From the NCBI RefSeq assembly GCF_039521975.1, contig NZ_BAAACZ010000017.1, positions 28,314 through 92,313 of the forward strand: DNA of 64,000 nucleotides. The letters run 5' to 3'. This document shows positions 42,325-52,100 of this stretch, piece after piece. Position 1 is the first letter of the stretch; the number at the start of each line of letters is the position of its first letter. The notes beneath the pieces are model-generated. The model did no database searches. It saw nothing but the letters and a program-made list of their open reading frames with translations, and was not told the origin of the DNA. Position numbers and translations under genes: made by a program. Source of the stretch: Alkalibacillus silvisoli (lineage in GTDB: Bacteria > Bacillota > Bacilli > Bacillales > Alkalibacillaceae).

Positions 42325-43791
42325 ATGACTACGATGTTAAACTGGTTAACGAAACGAGCGGAATTATCACCTACTCAAGATGCGGTCGTATTAAAAGATG
42401 GGACGACTTATTCATTCGAACAATTAAAAAATCATGCCAAACATATGGCTAAATATTTAATGGACTTAGGTGTGAGTCAAGGAGACCATGTTGCTGTTAT
42501 TGCAAAAAATAGTTATCGATTTTTAATAACTGTTCATGCTTTAAATTATGTAGGGGCTGTGAGTTTTTTAATTAATACACGTTTAACGAATCAAGAAATC
42601 GATTTTCAGCTAAAAGATGGTCAGGTTAAATATTTATTATTTGATGAAAACTTAAAACAACAAATCAGTGAATTAGATCATCAAGGTATTCAACTTACTA
42701 ACATACACCAGTGCCCATTAGAAGTAGCGGACATTAGTCAAGTGGAAGATGAAATAAATTTAAATAACAAGTCCCATATTTTATATACGTCAGGGACAAC
42801 CGGAGAGCCTAAAGGTGTACAACTAACTTATAACAATCATTGGTGGAGTGCGAATGCGTCTTTATTGAACTTAGGTTTATATGCTTATGACCGTTGGCTA
42901 TTAAGTTTACCGATGTTTCATGTTGGTGGATTATCAATTGTTTATCGGAGTGTAATCTACGGGATTCCGATTCATCTTCATGAAACATTTGATGTCGAAG
43001 CGATTCATCATGATTTAACTGAACGAAATGTTACGATTGTTTCAGTTGTTACTGTTATGTTAGAACAACTATTAGAACGATTAGGTGAAGAGCGTTACCC
43101 AGATCATTTTCGCTGTATGTTATTAGGCGGTGGGCCAGCTCCTAAAGGCTTATTAGAACAAGCAAAAGAAAAAGCCGTACCTGTTTATCAATCGTATGGA
43201 ATGACTGAGACGGCTTCACAATTTTGTACTTTAGACAATGCCAATGCGCTAACAAAGATTGGTTCAGCTGGAAAGCCACTTTTTACAAATCAATTAAAAA
43301 TTGTCCATAATGAAACAGAGTTACCTCCACATGAAGTGGGTGAAATAGTTGTAAAAGGTCCAACAGTGACAATGGGTTATTATAAACGAGATGATGAGAA
43401 CGATAAAACATTACAAAATGGTTGGCTTAAAACGGGTGACTTAGGCTATTTTGATGATGAAGGATTTTTGTATGTTGTAGACAGAAGAAAAGACTTAGTG
43501 ATCTCAGGTGGTGAGAATGTATATCCTGCTGAGATTGAAAGTGTATTAAAGTCTCATCCTAAAGTAAAAGATGCAGGTGTTGTTGGACAAAGTGATGACA
43601 AATGGGGGCAAGTGCCTGTTGCATTTATTGTTCCAAAAAGCTCAATTGATTTTGTTGAACTCGAGGAATTTTGTTCTAGCCAACTCGCTAAGTATAAAGT
43701 TCCTAAAGGTTGGCATAAGATCGATGTGCTTCCTCGTAACGCGTCAAAGAAATTATTGCGTCATCAATTAGTTAAGCAATTAGGAGAGTGA
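42325..43791 (+). CDS. menE: o-succinylbenzoate-CoA ligase MenE
   Basis: A 488-residue acyl-adenylating enzyme. The phosphate loop is YTSGTTGEPKG near residue 152, with GMTETASQ, LKTGDLGYFDDEG and the late hinge GRRKDLVISGGEN-like motif (here DRRKDLVISGGEN). The late catalytic lysine is in RNASKKLLR. It activates o-succinylbenzoate to its CoA ester. A promoter may lie in the 169-base gap after menB, but none is clear. Its stop overlaps the possible early menC start. Confidence 0.93.
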   Translation: MTTMLNWLTKRAELSPTQDAVVLKDGTTYSFEQLKNHAKHMAKYLMDLGVSQGDHVAVIAKNSYRFLITVHALNYVGAVSFLINTRLTNQEIDFQLKDGQVKYLLFDENLKQQISELDHQGIQLTNIHQCPLEVADISQVEDEINLNNKSHILYTSGTTGEPKGVQLTYNNHWWSANASLLNLGLYAYDRWLLSLPMFHVGGLSIVYRSVIYGIPIHLHETFDVEAIHHDLTERNVTIVSVVTVMLEQLLERLGEERYPDHFRCMLLGGGPAPKGLLEQAKEKAVPVYQSYGMTETASQFCTLDNANALTKIGSAGKPLFTNQLKIVHNETELPPHEVGEIVVKGPTVTMGYYKRDDENDKTLQNGWLKTGDLGYFDDEGFLYVVDRRKDLVISGGENVYPAEIESVLKSHPKVKDAGVVGQSDDKWGQVPVAFIVPKSSIDFVELEEFCSSQLAKYKVPKGWHKIDVLPRNASKKLLRHQLVKQLGE

Positions 43792-43793
43792 GA

Positions 43794-44903
43794 GTGTTGG
43801 ACTTAAAAGAAGTTGTTGTTCGTCAAGTAGCGATGAAATTGAAAAAGCCGTTTCAAACCGTTAATGGTTTAGTTGTTGTAAGAGATACACTAATTATTGA
43901 AGCCTATGATCATAATGGAAATGTTGGATATGGTGAATGTGTTGCGTTCGCTGATCCATTTTATACACCGGAAACAACGACTACAGCTTGGGATATGCTT
44001 AAATATTTCTTGCTACCAGTATTAAATAAAAGTAAACTGCAACACCCTAGTGAGGTACATGAGATTTTCAAGAGTGTACAAGGGCACCAAATGGCTAAAT
44101 CAGGAATCGAAACAGCCTTGTGGGATTTATATGCCAAACAGCAGAAAGAAAGCTTAAAAGAAATTATTGGTGGTAAATATGATGAGGTTGAAAGTGGCGT
44201 TGTTTTGTCTTTAACTGATGATTTGGAGAAACAAGCAAAAGAATTTAGTAAAAAAGGCTACAAACGATTTAAATTAAAGGTTCAAAAAGGAAAAGAAAGA
44301 GAAACGATTGAAAAAGCAAGGCAATATATTGGTGATGTGCCTATTATGTTTGATGGTAATGGAACATATGGGCCAGAAGACATGCTACATTTAAAAAATT
44401 TAGATGATCTTAACTTACACATGATCGAACAGCCTTTTAGACAAGATGATTTCTATTATCACCACCAACTACAAAAAGAGATGAATACATATATTTGCTT
44501 AGATGAGACTGTGAAATCTGAGCACGATGCTTTTCAGGCTATTGAATTAAATTCAGCAGATTGTATTAATGTCAAATTAGGACGTGTTGGCGGTTATCAA
44601 GTCGCTTTAGATATCCATAATTTTGCTAAAGTAGCTAATATGCCGTTATGGTGTGGAGGCATGTTAGAAACAGGTATAGGAAGAGCACATAATGTTATTT
44701 TAGCCTCACTTGAACAATTTCAATTGCCAGGTGATTTATCTGAATCTGAACGATACTGGGAAGAAGACATTATTGACCAACCCTTTAAAGTAAAGAATGG
44801 AAAAGTGAAAGTCCCAACTAAACCAGGTATAGGTGTGAAAGTTAATGAAAAACGATTAGATGAAAGAACGGTAAGGCAATTTGAATTTGCAATGACTTCA
44901 TAA
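43794..44903 (+). CDS. menC: o-succinylbenzoate synthase MenC
   Basis: A 369-residue enolase-superfamily enzyme, also able to act as an N-acylamino-acid racemase in relatives. The catalytic lysine motif is RFKLKVQKG, and metal ligands lie in IMFDGNGTYG (D), MIEQPF (E) and CLDETV (D); a late lysine is in CINVKLGRVGG. It dehydrates SHCHC to o-succinylbenzoate. GTG 43788 overlaps the ribosome site AGGAG; GTG 43794 is seven bases away and is preferred. It is coupled to menE. Confidence 0.9.
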   Translation: MLDLKEVVVRQVAMKLKKPFQTVNGLVVVRDTLIIEAYDHNGNVGYGECVAFADPFYTPETTTTAWDMLKYFLLPVLNKSKLQHPSEVHEIFKSVQGHQMAKSGIETALWDLYAKQQKESLKEIIGGKYDEVESGVVLSLTDDLEKQAKEFSKKGYKRFKLKVQKGKERETIEKARQYIGDVPIMFDGNGTYGPEDMLHLKNLDDLNLHMIEQPFRQDDFYYHHQLQKEMNTYICLDETVKSEHDAFQAIELNSADCINVKLGRVGGYQVALDIHNFAKVANMPLWCGGMLETGIGRAHNVILASLEQFQLPGDLSESERYWEEDIIDQPFKVKNGKVKVPTKPGIGVKVNEKRLDERTVRQFEFAMTS

Positions 44904-44960
44904 GCATCAATTGCATAAATTCAATCCCTCTATGCCACATTAAGTGTAGAGGTGGGATGA

Positions 44961-45296
44961 ATGGATAAAAGAAAATTTTATATCAGTGTCGAATCTGGTG
45001 AAATCTCTGAGTATAAAGCTGGAGATAATGATGATTTCATTATATACGGAGACCCAGATGAGATTATTGCACTTAGAGAATGTATGGATAATTTAAAAGG
45101 AGCTGAAGGTGGAACAGGCTTTAGGGCTATTATTCCTTTTAGAGAATACCATAATGACGATGAAAATGACCTTTATGATTATCAATTAATGAAAAGTTAT
45201 AAGATGATTTATAATTTAGGAGACGATACGACAAAACGTCATATTGAAACGATGCCATTTTTTGGTGAGTTCAATAAAATCTCTGATGATCAGTAA
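44961..45296 (+). CDS. Hypothetical acidic protein downstream of menC
   Basis: A 111-residue soluble acidic protein beginning MDKRKFYISVESGEISEYKA. Segments FIIYGDPDEIIALRECMDNL and GTGFRAIIPFREYHNDDEND are well formed, and the protein resembles small conserved Bacillaceae proteins annotated only as hypothetical. No function is claimed. GAGGTGGG precedes the ATG, with a small inverted repeat around it. A strong terminator follows. Confidence 0.65.
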   Translation: MDKRKFYISVESGEISEYKAGDNDDFIIYGDPDEIIALRECMDNLKGAEGGTGFRAIIPFREYHNDDENDLYDYQLMKSYKMIYNLGDDTTKRHIETMPFFGEFNKISDDQ

Positions 45297-45327
45297 TGGT
45301 GTGTGATCTGTAAAAAAGGACAATTTT

Positions 45328-45365
45328 AAAGGTGACGCCGATTTTAGTTAAGGCGTCACCTTTTT
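45328..45365 (+). terminator. Terminator after the hypothetical acidic protein gene
   Basis: AAAGGTGACGCC and GGCGTCACCTTT form a perfect 12-bp stem with a T run. The remaining bases to 45691 hold no gene; ATACTCCGCTTTCC near 45480 may be a relic of the GC-rich repeat family. Confidence 0.9.
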
Positions 45366-45691
45366 GGTTTGGTTAAGAAGGGCTTTCTCTTTAAAATAAA
45401 AAGGTTTGGACAGAAGAACTTTTACAATGGAAAATTTGAATTAATTGAAATGTGACGTGTAAATTACCCGCTACGGAAATATACTCCGCTTTCCTTCATT
45501 TATACTTGAATAATTAGAACTAACAACCCACCATATTTAAATACACGATCATACTATAGTGTTCTATGAGGCTAGAGTTATTTTTCGAAGATTCTATTAA
45601 ATGTTTAATTGGGGTCTAATAGAGGAATAATAGTCATATAGATAATAAAAATACTTAACTTGATCTGTTATAGAGGAAGGTGGTTTTGATT

Positions 45692-46249
45692 ATGAAACAA
45701 TTGGTCTATTTATTGGTCGTGTCAATCATGATGTTTATCATTACGATTTCTCATAGTCAATTAAGTGCAGCACCAGCTATGTTTACTGTTTCTGAACAAC
45801 AATCCCACCAAAGTCTCTTAATTCAAAAAGAACAAATTAACATAGATGAAAGTATAAACCATCAATTGTCACATGAGGATATTGTTGGCGTCATGGATCA
45901 ATTCATGGAACAACTTGTGCAAGAAACGAAAGAGGATTATGAAGTCATTCAATATGACTCAGTTGAACAGTTAAAAGACAGTTTCTCTGAATTTGCCTCT
46001 AGTCGTGTAACTGAACTGTTTGTTGATGATTATTATTATGAAGAGCAAGGCAACCTTTATATTATCCCAACGGCAACACCACCATGGTTCATTGACGGTG
46101 TAGAATATGAGCAAAAGAAAGTCGAGTCTGGACATTACTTAATAAAACAAGAAAATGTAACTGATTTTGATGGTGAATACACAATAATTATTGAACTACA
46201 ATTGAAGGATGGAAACCAACCGTATATAATGGACATACAATATGAGTAG
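45692..46249 (+). CDS. Putative secreted protein, unknown function
   Basis: A 185-residue protein with an N-terminal signal segment (about residues 4-22, then SHSQLSAAPA, a plausible signal-peptidase site). The mature part is acidic, with a tyrosine-rich stretch VDDYYYEEQGNLYI and a beta-rich C-terminus. I do not recognise a family. The frame begins at GTG 45680 inside GAGGAAGG; ATG 45692 gives the better signal sequence. It is 30 bases upstream of ytkD and may be co-transcribed. Confidence 0.68.
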   Translation: MKQLVYLLVVSIMMFIITISHSQLSAAPAMFTVSEQQSHQSLLIQKEQINIDESINHQLSHEDIVGVMDQFMEQLVQETKEDYEVIQYDSVEQLKDSFSEFASSRVTELFVDDYYYEEQGNLYIIPTATPPWFIDGVEYEQKKVESGHYLIKQENVTDFDGEYTIIIELQLKDGNQPYIMDIQYE

Positions 46250-46279
46250 GAATAAAAATTGATAAAGGAACGTGTTCGA

Positions 46280-46756
46280 GTGGAAGTATTTAAAGACTAC
46301 TATCATAATACAGTTAAGTTCGTTATGAATAAACAATATTTTTCAGAGCACCCGAAACATGTATGGATCATTGCAAAATATAATGACCAGTGGTTACTGA
46401 CGCAGCATAAAAATAGAGGGATTGAGTTTCCTGGTGGAAAAGTTGAACTAAATGAAAGTCCTGAAGAAGCGGCTAAACGAGAAGTCTATGAAGAAACAGG
46501 TGGACTGGTTGAGCAGTTAGATTTTATCGGGCAATATTATGTTGATGGTAAGGGTGGAGACATTGTTAAAAATGTTTATTTTGCACAAGTTTCACATTTA
46601 GAAGAGAAGTCGCATTATTATGAAACAGAAGGGCCTGTTTTGTTAGATTTAATCCCTGAGGATGTTAAAAGTGATTCAAATTATAGCTTTATGATGAAAG
46701 ATCAAGTATTGAAAATTGCTGTTCAAGAAGTGGAAAAAAGGAGTATGCGTAATTAA
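46280..46756 (+). CDS. ytkD: Nudix hydrolase YtkD
   Basis: A 158-residue nudix protein. The nudix box GGKVELNESPEEAAKREV followed by YEETGG is complete. YtkD of B. subtilis is an NTP pyrophosphohydrolase that can remove oxidised guanine nucleotides. The frame extends to TTG 46259, but GTG 46280 gives VEVFKDYYHNTV, matching the family N-terminus and length, and sits ten bases after AAGGA. Position next to pckA-metK agrees with B. subtilis. Confidence 0.87.
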   Translation: MEVFKDYYHNTVKFVMNKQYFSEHPKHVWIIAKYNDQWLLTQHKNRGIEFPGGKVELNESPEEAAKREVYEETGGLVEQLDFIGQYYVDGKGGDIVKNVYFAQVSHLEEKSHYYETEGPVLLDLIPEDVKSDSNYSFMMKDQVLKIAVQEVEKRSMRN

Positions 46757-46786
46757 AAACCGTGTAGGGTATGCCTACACGGTTTT
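46756..46786. terminator. Bidirectional terminator between ytkD and pckA
   Basis: AAAACCGTGTAGG and CCTACACGGTTTT form a perfect 13-bp stem. Confidence 0.9.
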
Positions 46787-46791
46787 ATTGG

Positions 46792-48384
46792 TTAATTTTT
46801 AAACGAAGGGCCTGCTGCGACAATCTCTTTAGGCACATCATTAAATTTATTGAAGTTTTCGTGGAACTTATCCGCTAATTCTTTAGCTTTTAGGTCGTAT
46901 GCATCTTGGTCTTCCCAAGTTTTCTTAGGGTTAAGTACATCACTTGGAACACCAGGGCATGTCGTTGGCATATATAAACCGAAAAACTTATCTTGATTAA
47001 AATCAACGTTATTAAGCTCACCTTCAAGTGCTGCATGAACCATGGATCTTGTGTGGCTTAATTTCATTCTTGAGCCTTCACCATATGAACCACCAGTCCA
47101 TCCTGTGTTAACAAGGAATACTTGCACATCATGTTGGTCAATTTTTTCACCTAACATTTTTGCATATGTTGCAGCTGGTAATGGTAAAAATGGTGAACCA
47201 AAGCAAGTGGAGAATGTCGCTTCCGGTTCTGTTATTCCTCGCTCAGTACCTGCTAGCTTACTGGTATATCCGCTTAAGAAATGATACATGGCTTGCTCTT
47301 TCGTTAATTTACTAATTGGTGGTAATACGCCGAAAGCATCTGCTGTTAGGAACACAATTGTGTTAGGGTGACCAGCAATACTTGGTTTAATAATATTATC
47401 AATATGATCAATTGCATAAGCTGCTCTTGTGTTTTCCGTTAAGCTAGTATCATCATAATCTGGAAGTCTTGAATCCTCTTTAACGACTACATTTTCTAAT
47501 ACAGAACCAAACCGAATGGCGTTATAGATTTGAGGTTCTTTTTCTTCAGATAAGTTGACACATTTAGCATAGCATCCTCCTTCAATATTGAAGACACCGT
47601 TTTGTGACCAACCATGTTCATCATCACCAATTAAACGACGATTTTCATCTGCTGATAAAGTTGTTTTTCCTGTTCCTGATAAACCAAAAAACAAAGCAAC
47701 GTCACCTTCTTCACCAACATTTGCTGAACAGTGCATTGAAAGAACATCACTTTTTTGTGGTAACATATAATTCATGACAGAGAAAATCGACTTTTTAATT
47801 TCTCCAGCATACTCTGTTCCACCAATCAAGACTATTCGATGTTTAAATGATACAATAATAAATGTTTCTGAGTTTGTACCGTCTACAGATGGGTCCGCTT
47901 TAAAGTGCGGTGCAGAAATCACCGTGAAATCTGTCTCATGATTTTTAAGTTCTTCGTCTGTAGGTCGAATGAATAATTGATTTGCAAATAAATTATGCCA
48001 AGCAAATTGTGTAACAATCTTAATCGATAGGCGGTGCTTTTCGTCTGCACCGGCAAAACCACGGAAGGAGAACAATTCACCTTGTTCTGATAAGTAATCT
48101 GTCACTTTTTGAAGTAAGTTATTGAATTTGTCTTCACTGATTGGTTGATTGACTTCTCCCCAATCAACTTGATTTTTTGTTTCTTCATCTTCAACAATAA
48201 ATTTATCTTTAGGAGAACGGCCGGTATAATGGCCTGTAGTTGCTCGTACTGCGCCTGTAGAAGTAAGAATTCCTTCATCTCTTGATAGAATTTTTTCGAC
48301 TAGCTCTGCAACAGGTAAATTTTCTTGCACTGTATCAAATTTCGCTAGTTTTGAGACAAGTGTGTCCACATTGATTGTCTTCAT
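46792..48384 (-). CDS. pckA: ATP-dependent phosphoenolpyruvate carboxykinase PckA
   Basis: A 530-residue enzyme. Diagnostic blocks are GRSPKDKF (oxaloacetate site), FFGLSGTGKTTLSAD (P-loop near residue 232), DDEHGW and NTGWTGGSYG. It converts oxaloacetate and ATP to phosphoenolpyruvate in gluconeogenesis. It is divergent from the SAM-riboswitch/metK unit. AGGGTGAT precedes the ATG on the minus strand. No clear CcpA or CcpN site was recognised in the upstream region. Confidence 0.95.
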   Translation of the reverse strand: MKTINVDTLVSKLAKFDTVQENLPVAELVEKILSRDEGILTSTGAVRATTGHYTGRSPKDKFIVEDEETKNQVDWGEVNQPISEDKFNNLLQKVTDYLSEQGELFSFRGFAGADEKHRLSIKIVTQFAWHNLFANQLFIRPTDEELKNHETDFTVISAPHFKADPSVDGTNSETFIIVSFKHRIVLIGGTEYAGEIKKSIFSVMNYMLPQKSDVLSMHCSANVGEEGDVALFFGLSGTGKTTLSADENRRLIGDDEHGWSQNGVFNIEGGCYAKCVNLSEEKEPQIYNAIRFGSVLENVVVKEDSRLPDYDDTSLTENTRAAYAIDHIDNIIKPSIAGHPNTIVFLTADAFGVLPPISKLTKEQAMYHFLSGYTSKLAGTERGITEPEATFSTCFGSPFLPLPAATYAKMLGEKIDQHDVQVFLVNTGWTGGSYGEGSRMKLSHTRSMVHAALEGELNNVDFNQDKFFGLYMPTTCPGVPSDVLNPKKTWEDQDAYDLKAKELADKFHENFNKFNDVPKEIVAAGPSFKN

Positions 48385-48516
48385 ATTTAGATCACCCTTT
48401 TACATTTGTATTTATAGATATTCCTTTATGTTTAAGTCAGTTAATAGTATAACACATTTATTTAAATAAACCATACTATTAATAAAATTTTCATAAATAA
48501 TAAAAGAAGGCGAAAG

Positions 48517-48718
48517 TTGACACGTTTTGCCCTTCACGTTATTATAATGCAGAAACGGTATATCTCTTATCCAGAGTAAGTGGAGGGAACAGGCCCAATG
48601 AAGCTCGGCAACCATCACATCATGTGACAGGTGCTTATCCTGATGCAAGGTACTCCTTGGACGATAAGAGTGAAAGGCAGTTAAAACCTTTCCCTTGTCT
48701 ACATGGGAAAGGTTTTTT
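48517..48718 (+). promoter_or_regulatory. Promoter and SAM-I riboswitch (S box) of metK
   Basis: Promoter: TTGACA (48517-48522) with TATTAT 17 bases away, overlapping TATAAT. Aptamer 48564-48670: CTCTTATCCAGAG, GGAGGGAACAGGCCC, GAAGCTCGGCAACC, GGTGCTTATCCTGATGCAAG and GATAAGAG are all typical S-box blocks. Terminator 48683-48718: AAAACCTTTCCC / GGGAAAGGTTTT plus T run. SAM binding should end transcription before metK. Confidence 0.96.
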
Positions 48719-48825
48719 AATGCACATTAATAAACAAAATGAGTTCGTTTAAATAAAAGTAGTGAAATGCTTTTTGCTAGGGTATGAGATCCGTTCAATT
48801 TATTAATTAGGGAGGATACATTTTT

Positions 48826-50028
48826 ATGACGAATCAACGTCGACTATTTACGTCTGAATCCGTCACAGAAGGACACCCAGATAAAATGTGTGACCAAATC
48901 TCAGATGCTATTTTAGATGAAATTCTAACACGAGATCCAAATGCTCGTGTAGCTTGTGAAACAACGATTACAACAGGTTTAGTATTAGTATCAGGGGAAA
49001 TCTCAACTTCGACTTATGTGGATATTCCGACAATTATTCGTGATACGGTTAAGGAAATCGGCTATACTCGAGCTAAGTACGGATTTGATTATGAGACTTG
49101 CGCTGTCTTAACTTCAATTGATGAGCAATCACCAGACATTGCACAAGGGGTTAATGAAGCATTTGAGAAGCGAGAAGGCCAAATGTCAGATGATGAAATT
49201 GAAGCCATTGGTGCAGGTGACCAAGGTTTAATGTTTGGTTATGCAAGTAATGAGACAGAGGAATTAATGCCTTTGCCGATCTCATTGTCTCATAAATTAT
49301 CAAAACGTCTAGCTGATGTACGTAAAACAGAAGTATTGCCGTATTTACGTCCAGATGGTAAAACCCAGGTGACAATTGAATATGATGATAATGGTAACGC
49401 TGAGCGAGTTGATACCGTAGTTATTTCAACACAACACCACCCTGATATTGACTTAGAACAAATTAAGTCCGATCTAATGGAACACGTTATTCTTCCAGTT
49501 GTTTCTAATGAACTAATAGATGATCACACTAAATTCTTTATAAATCCAACTGGCCGTTTTGTAATTGGTGGTCCTCAAGGTGATGCTGGGTTAACAGGTC
49601 GTAAAATAATCGTTGATACGTATGGTGGTTATGCTCGCCATGGTGGTGGAGCATTTAGTGGTAAAGATGCTACTAAAGTTGACCGTTCAGCTGCTTATGC
49701 TGCAAGATATGTTGCTAAAAATATTGTTGCAGCAGGATTAGCTGACCAATGTGAAGTACAACTAGCTTATGCAATCGGTGTTGCAAGGCCTGTTTCTATT
49801 TCGGTTAATACATTTGGTACAGGTAAAGTTTCTGAAGAACGTTTAGTTGAAGCGGTTCGTGAAACATTTGATTTACGTCCAGCTGGTATAATTGAAATGT
49901 TAGATTTAAGACGTCCGGTTTATAAGAAGACAGCTGCTTACGGCCATTTTGGTCGTACGGACGAAGACTTCACATGGGAGCGTACTGACCGAGCTGAACA
50001 ATTAAAACAAATAATTGGTATCGAATAA
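48826..50028 (+). CDS. metK: S-adenosylmethionine synthetase MetK
   Basis: A 400-residue enzyme. Signature segments are ESVTEGHPDKMCDQISDA, GAGDQGLMFGYA and GGGAFSGKDATKVDRSAAY. It makes SAM from methionine and ATP, giving product feedback through the S box upstream. GGGAGGATA precedes the ATG. A strong terminator follows. Confidence 0.97.
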   Translation: MTNQRRLFTSESVTEGHPDKMCDQISDAILDEILTRDPNARVACETTITTGLVLVSGEISTSTYVDIPTIIRDTVKEIGYTRAKYGFDYETCAVLTSIDEQSPDIAQGVNEAFEKREGQMSDDEIEAIGAGDQGLMFGYASNETEELMPLPISLSHKLSKRLADVRKTEVLPYLRPDGKTQVTIEYDDNGNAERVDTVVISTQHHPDIDLEQIKSDLMEHVILPVVSNELIDDHTKFFINPTGRFVIGGPQGDAGLTGRKIIVDTYGGYARHGGGAFSGKDATKVDRSAAYAARYVAKNIVAAGLADQCEVQLAYAIGVARPVSISVNTFGTGKVSEERLVEAVRETFDLRPAGIIEMLDLRRPVYKKTAAYGHFGRTDEDFTWERTDRAEQLKQIIGIE

Positions 50029-50034
50029 TAAAAG

Positions 50035-50074
50035 AAGCTTTGTATGTCCAGGTTTAGGACATACAAAGCTTTTT
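50035..50074 (+). terminator. Terminator after metK
   Basis: AAGCTTTGTATGTCC and GGACATACAAAGCTT form a perfect 15-bp stem with a T run. Confidence 0.92.
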
Positions 50075-50117
50075 ACTTTAGCTAGATTAATAACTACATC
50101 TAGTAAACAGGCTTCAC

Positions 50118-50636
50118 TTAACGGTTTTGTTGTTCTTCTTTATAAACTTGACCTTTATCAACATATGTTTGCCGGATACGGTTCATTTCTTTAAGGTCTT
50201 CTTCAGTGATCTCACGAATGACTTTAGCAGGCCTACCAAACGCTAAGCTATTTGGTGGGATCTTCTTACCTGGTGGAACTAAGCTTCCTGCTCCAATGAA
50301 AGCATTCTCGCCAATTTCAACTCCATCTAATACAGTAGCCCCCATTCCGATAAGAGCATTCTCTCTTATTACACAAGAATGTAGCATGACTTGATGTCCT
50401 ACTGTTACACCATCTTCAATAATTAAAGGTTGATTTGGACTTTGGTGGAGCATACTTTGGTCTTGGATATTAACATTTTGACCTATTTTAGTGGGTGAAA
50501 CATCACCACGTATAACCGTTTTAAACCAAATACTACTATGTGCTCCAATCGTCACATCACCCGTAATTACGACATCCTCAGATATGTAAGCAGAAGCATC
50601 AATAGTTGGGTATTGTCCTTTATAAGGTAGTATCAT
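50118..50636 (-). CDS. ytoA: Gamma-carbonic-anhydrase-like hexapeptide protein (YtoA)
   Basis: A 172-residue left-handed beta-helix protein with hexapeptide repeats. The metal-binding histidines are visible in MLHQ and VGHQVMLHSC, as in gamma-class carbonic anhydrases. The C-terminal helix EEDLKEMNRIRQTYVDKG is typical of the YtoA/YrdA group, whose activity is often unproven. The longest frame starts upstream, but AGGAGGT fixes the ATG giving MILPYKGQYPTI. It is convergent with metK. Confidence 0.87.
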   Translation of the reverse strand: MILPYKGQYPTIDASAYISEDVVITGDVTIGAHSSIWFKTVIRGDVSPTKIGQNVNIQDQSMLHQSPNQPLIIEDGVTVGHQVMLHSCVIRENALIGMGATVLDGVEIGENAFIGAGSLVPPGKKIPPNSLAFGRPAKVIREITEEDLKEMNRIRQTYVDKGQVYKEEQQNR

Positions 50637-50714
50637 TGTTGACCTCCTAAATGAATAATATGGTAAGATAATTATAACAAAATTCAAGGACATTTTGTTA
50701 TGGGAGGAGAATAT

Positions 50715-51022
50715 ATGTTAGTGAGAGAGAGTGATGCTTTCAAAGCCGTTATTGTGTTAATACATGGGGCGTTCATATAGCGTTTAACAAAATTGCGGAT
50801 TATAAAGAAGTCCCAACATTAATTTTACAGGCTAAAGAAGATCATTTAGTCCCTGTTGAACGTGTGGAAAATTGGTTTTAGAAATTGCCCATAAAAGATA
50901 AAGAGCTGCAAATTTGGCAAAGCTTATATTATGAAGTGTTTAATGAACAAGAGCGTGATGACGTTATGAAGCAAGCGTTAAAGTTTATAAAACAACAGGT
51001 AATTATAAAACAGGAGGGCTAA
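50715..51022 (+). pseudogene. ytpA: Remnant of ytpA (lysophospholipase / bacilysocin synthesis)
   Basis: An N-terminal piece from ATG 50715 ends VIVLIHGAF, the oxyanion region of alpha/beta lipases, then hits TAG. The sequence resumes in another frame at about 50791 with DYKEVPTLILQAKEDHLVP, has a TAG after ENWF, and continues to YYEVFNEQERDDVMKQALKF, ending at 51022. These match the first and last parts of YtpA; about 150 central residues, including the catalytic serine, are missing. YtpA makes the antibiotic lysophospholipid bacilysocin in B. subtilis and is transcribed with ytpB there. Here it is dead, but its ribosome site GGGAGGAG remains. Confidence 0.8.
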
Positions 51023-51029
51023 TACTTTT

Positions 51030-52100
51030 ATGAAGATTCCTAATTCACTGTCGCAAGTTCTAGCAACCTGTTATAAAGATTTATTTCCACAAGTGAATAA
51101 CATGTTATCGAAATGGCGAGATTATGCAAATCAAATCCCTAACGAAGAGTTAAGAACACAAGCTTTAGCAAGTATTGATTCGAAAACGTTCCACTGTGAA
51201 GGTGGTTCGATCTATGCCACACTTGCCAGAGAAAAATGGCAAAAAGCGATTGATTTTATCGTTTCATACCAGACGATTAGCGATTACCTTGATAATTTAT
51301 GTGATCGGAGCCAATCACTAGACCCTGTCGATTTTAGGCAATTACACCAAGCACAATTAGATGCGATTCGAATAGAGCCTGAAATTGATCAAGTTAATTA
51401 TTATAAGTATCGTGATGATCAAGATGACCAAGGGTATTTGAAAAGTTTAGTGCTAGAATGCCAAAGAATAATAAAACAAATCCCTAATTATGACCAAATC
51501 CAACCTTATATCGAACGCTTAGCATCTTTATATGTTGATTTACAAGTTCATAAACACGTTGTTGAACATGAGCGCGTCTATCGATTAACTGAATGGTTTG
51601 AACATGAAAATGAGGATGAAGATTTAAGGTGGTACGAATTCTCTGCAGCCACTGGTTCTACGTTAGGTGTATTTTGTTTAATTTCGTACGGGTTAGCTAA
51701 TGAACAACATGGTCGTGTCATACAAGAAGCATTCTTCCCATCTTTGCAAGGATTACATATATTGTTAGATTACTTCATTGACCAACATGAAGATGAGGTT
51801 GAAGGCGATTTAAATTTTGTTAATTATTATCAAGATGAAAATGAAAAACTAGAACGAATGGCTCAAATGATCAAGCAAGCCAGACAGAACTTGACTAATA
51901 TACCAGATCAAAACTTTCACCAACTCATCGTAGACGGGCTTGTTGGCCTATACTTATCAGACCCTAAAGTTAAACAAATCAAAACCTCTGACAATGCGAT
52001 AAAATATTTACTACAAAGTGCAGGTTGGCGAGCGAAAATCGTTTATTGGAACGGAAAGGCTTATCGAAAATTTAAAAGCTATAAATCTAAATCAGCGTAG
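51030..52100 (+). CDS. ytpB: Tetraprenyl-beta-curcumene synthase YtpB
   Basis: A 356-residue all-alpha terpene synthase of the DUF2600/YtpB family, which turns a C35 isoprenoid diphosphate into tetraprenyl-beta-curcumene, the precursor of sesquarterpenes (sporulenes). The acidic Asp-rich segment YYKYRDDQDDQGYLKSLV and the N-terminal HCEGGSIYATLA are family features. The length is normal. It lies eight bases after the ytpA relic, so it relies on the old ytpA promoter or one within it. GGAGGG precedes the ATG. Confidence 0.9.
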   Translation: MKIPNSLSQVLATCYKDLFPQVNNMLSKWRDYANQIPNEELRTQALASIDSKTFHCEGGSIYATLAREKWQKAIDFIVSYQTISDYLDNLCDRSQSLDPVDFRQLHQAQLDAIRIEPEIDQVNYYKYRDDQDDQGYLKSLVLECQRIIKQIPNYDQIQPYIERLASLYVDLQVHKHVVEHERVYRLTEWFEHENEDEDLRWYEFSAATGSTLGVFCLISYGLANEQHGRVIQEAFFPSLQGLHILLDYFIDQHEDEVEGDLNFVNYYQDENEKLERMAQMIKQARQNLTNIPDQNFHQLIVDGLVGLYLSDPKVKQIKTSDNAIKYLLQSAGWRAKIVYWNGKAYRKFKSYKSKSA

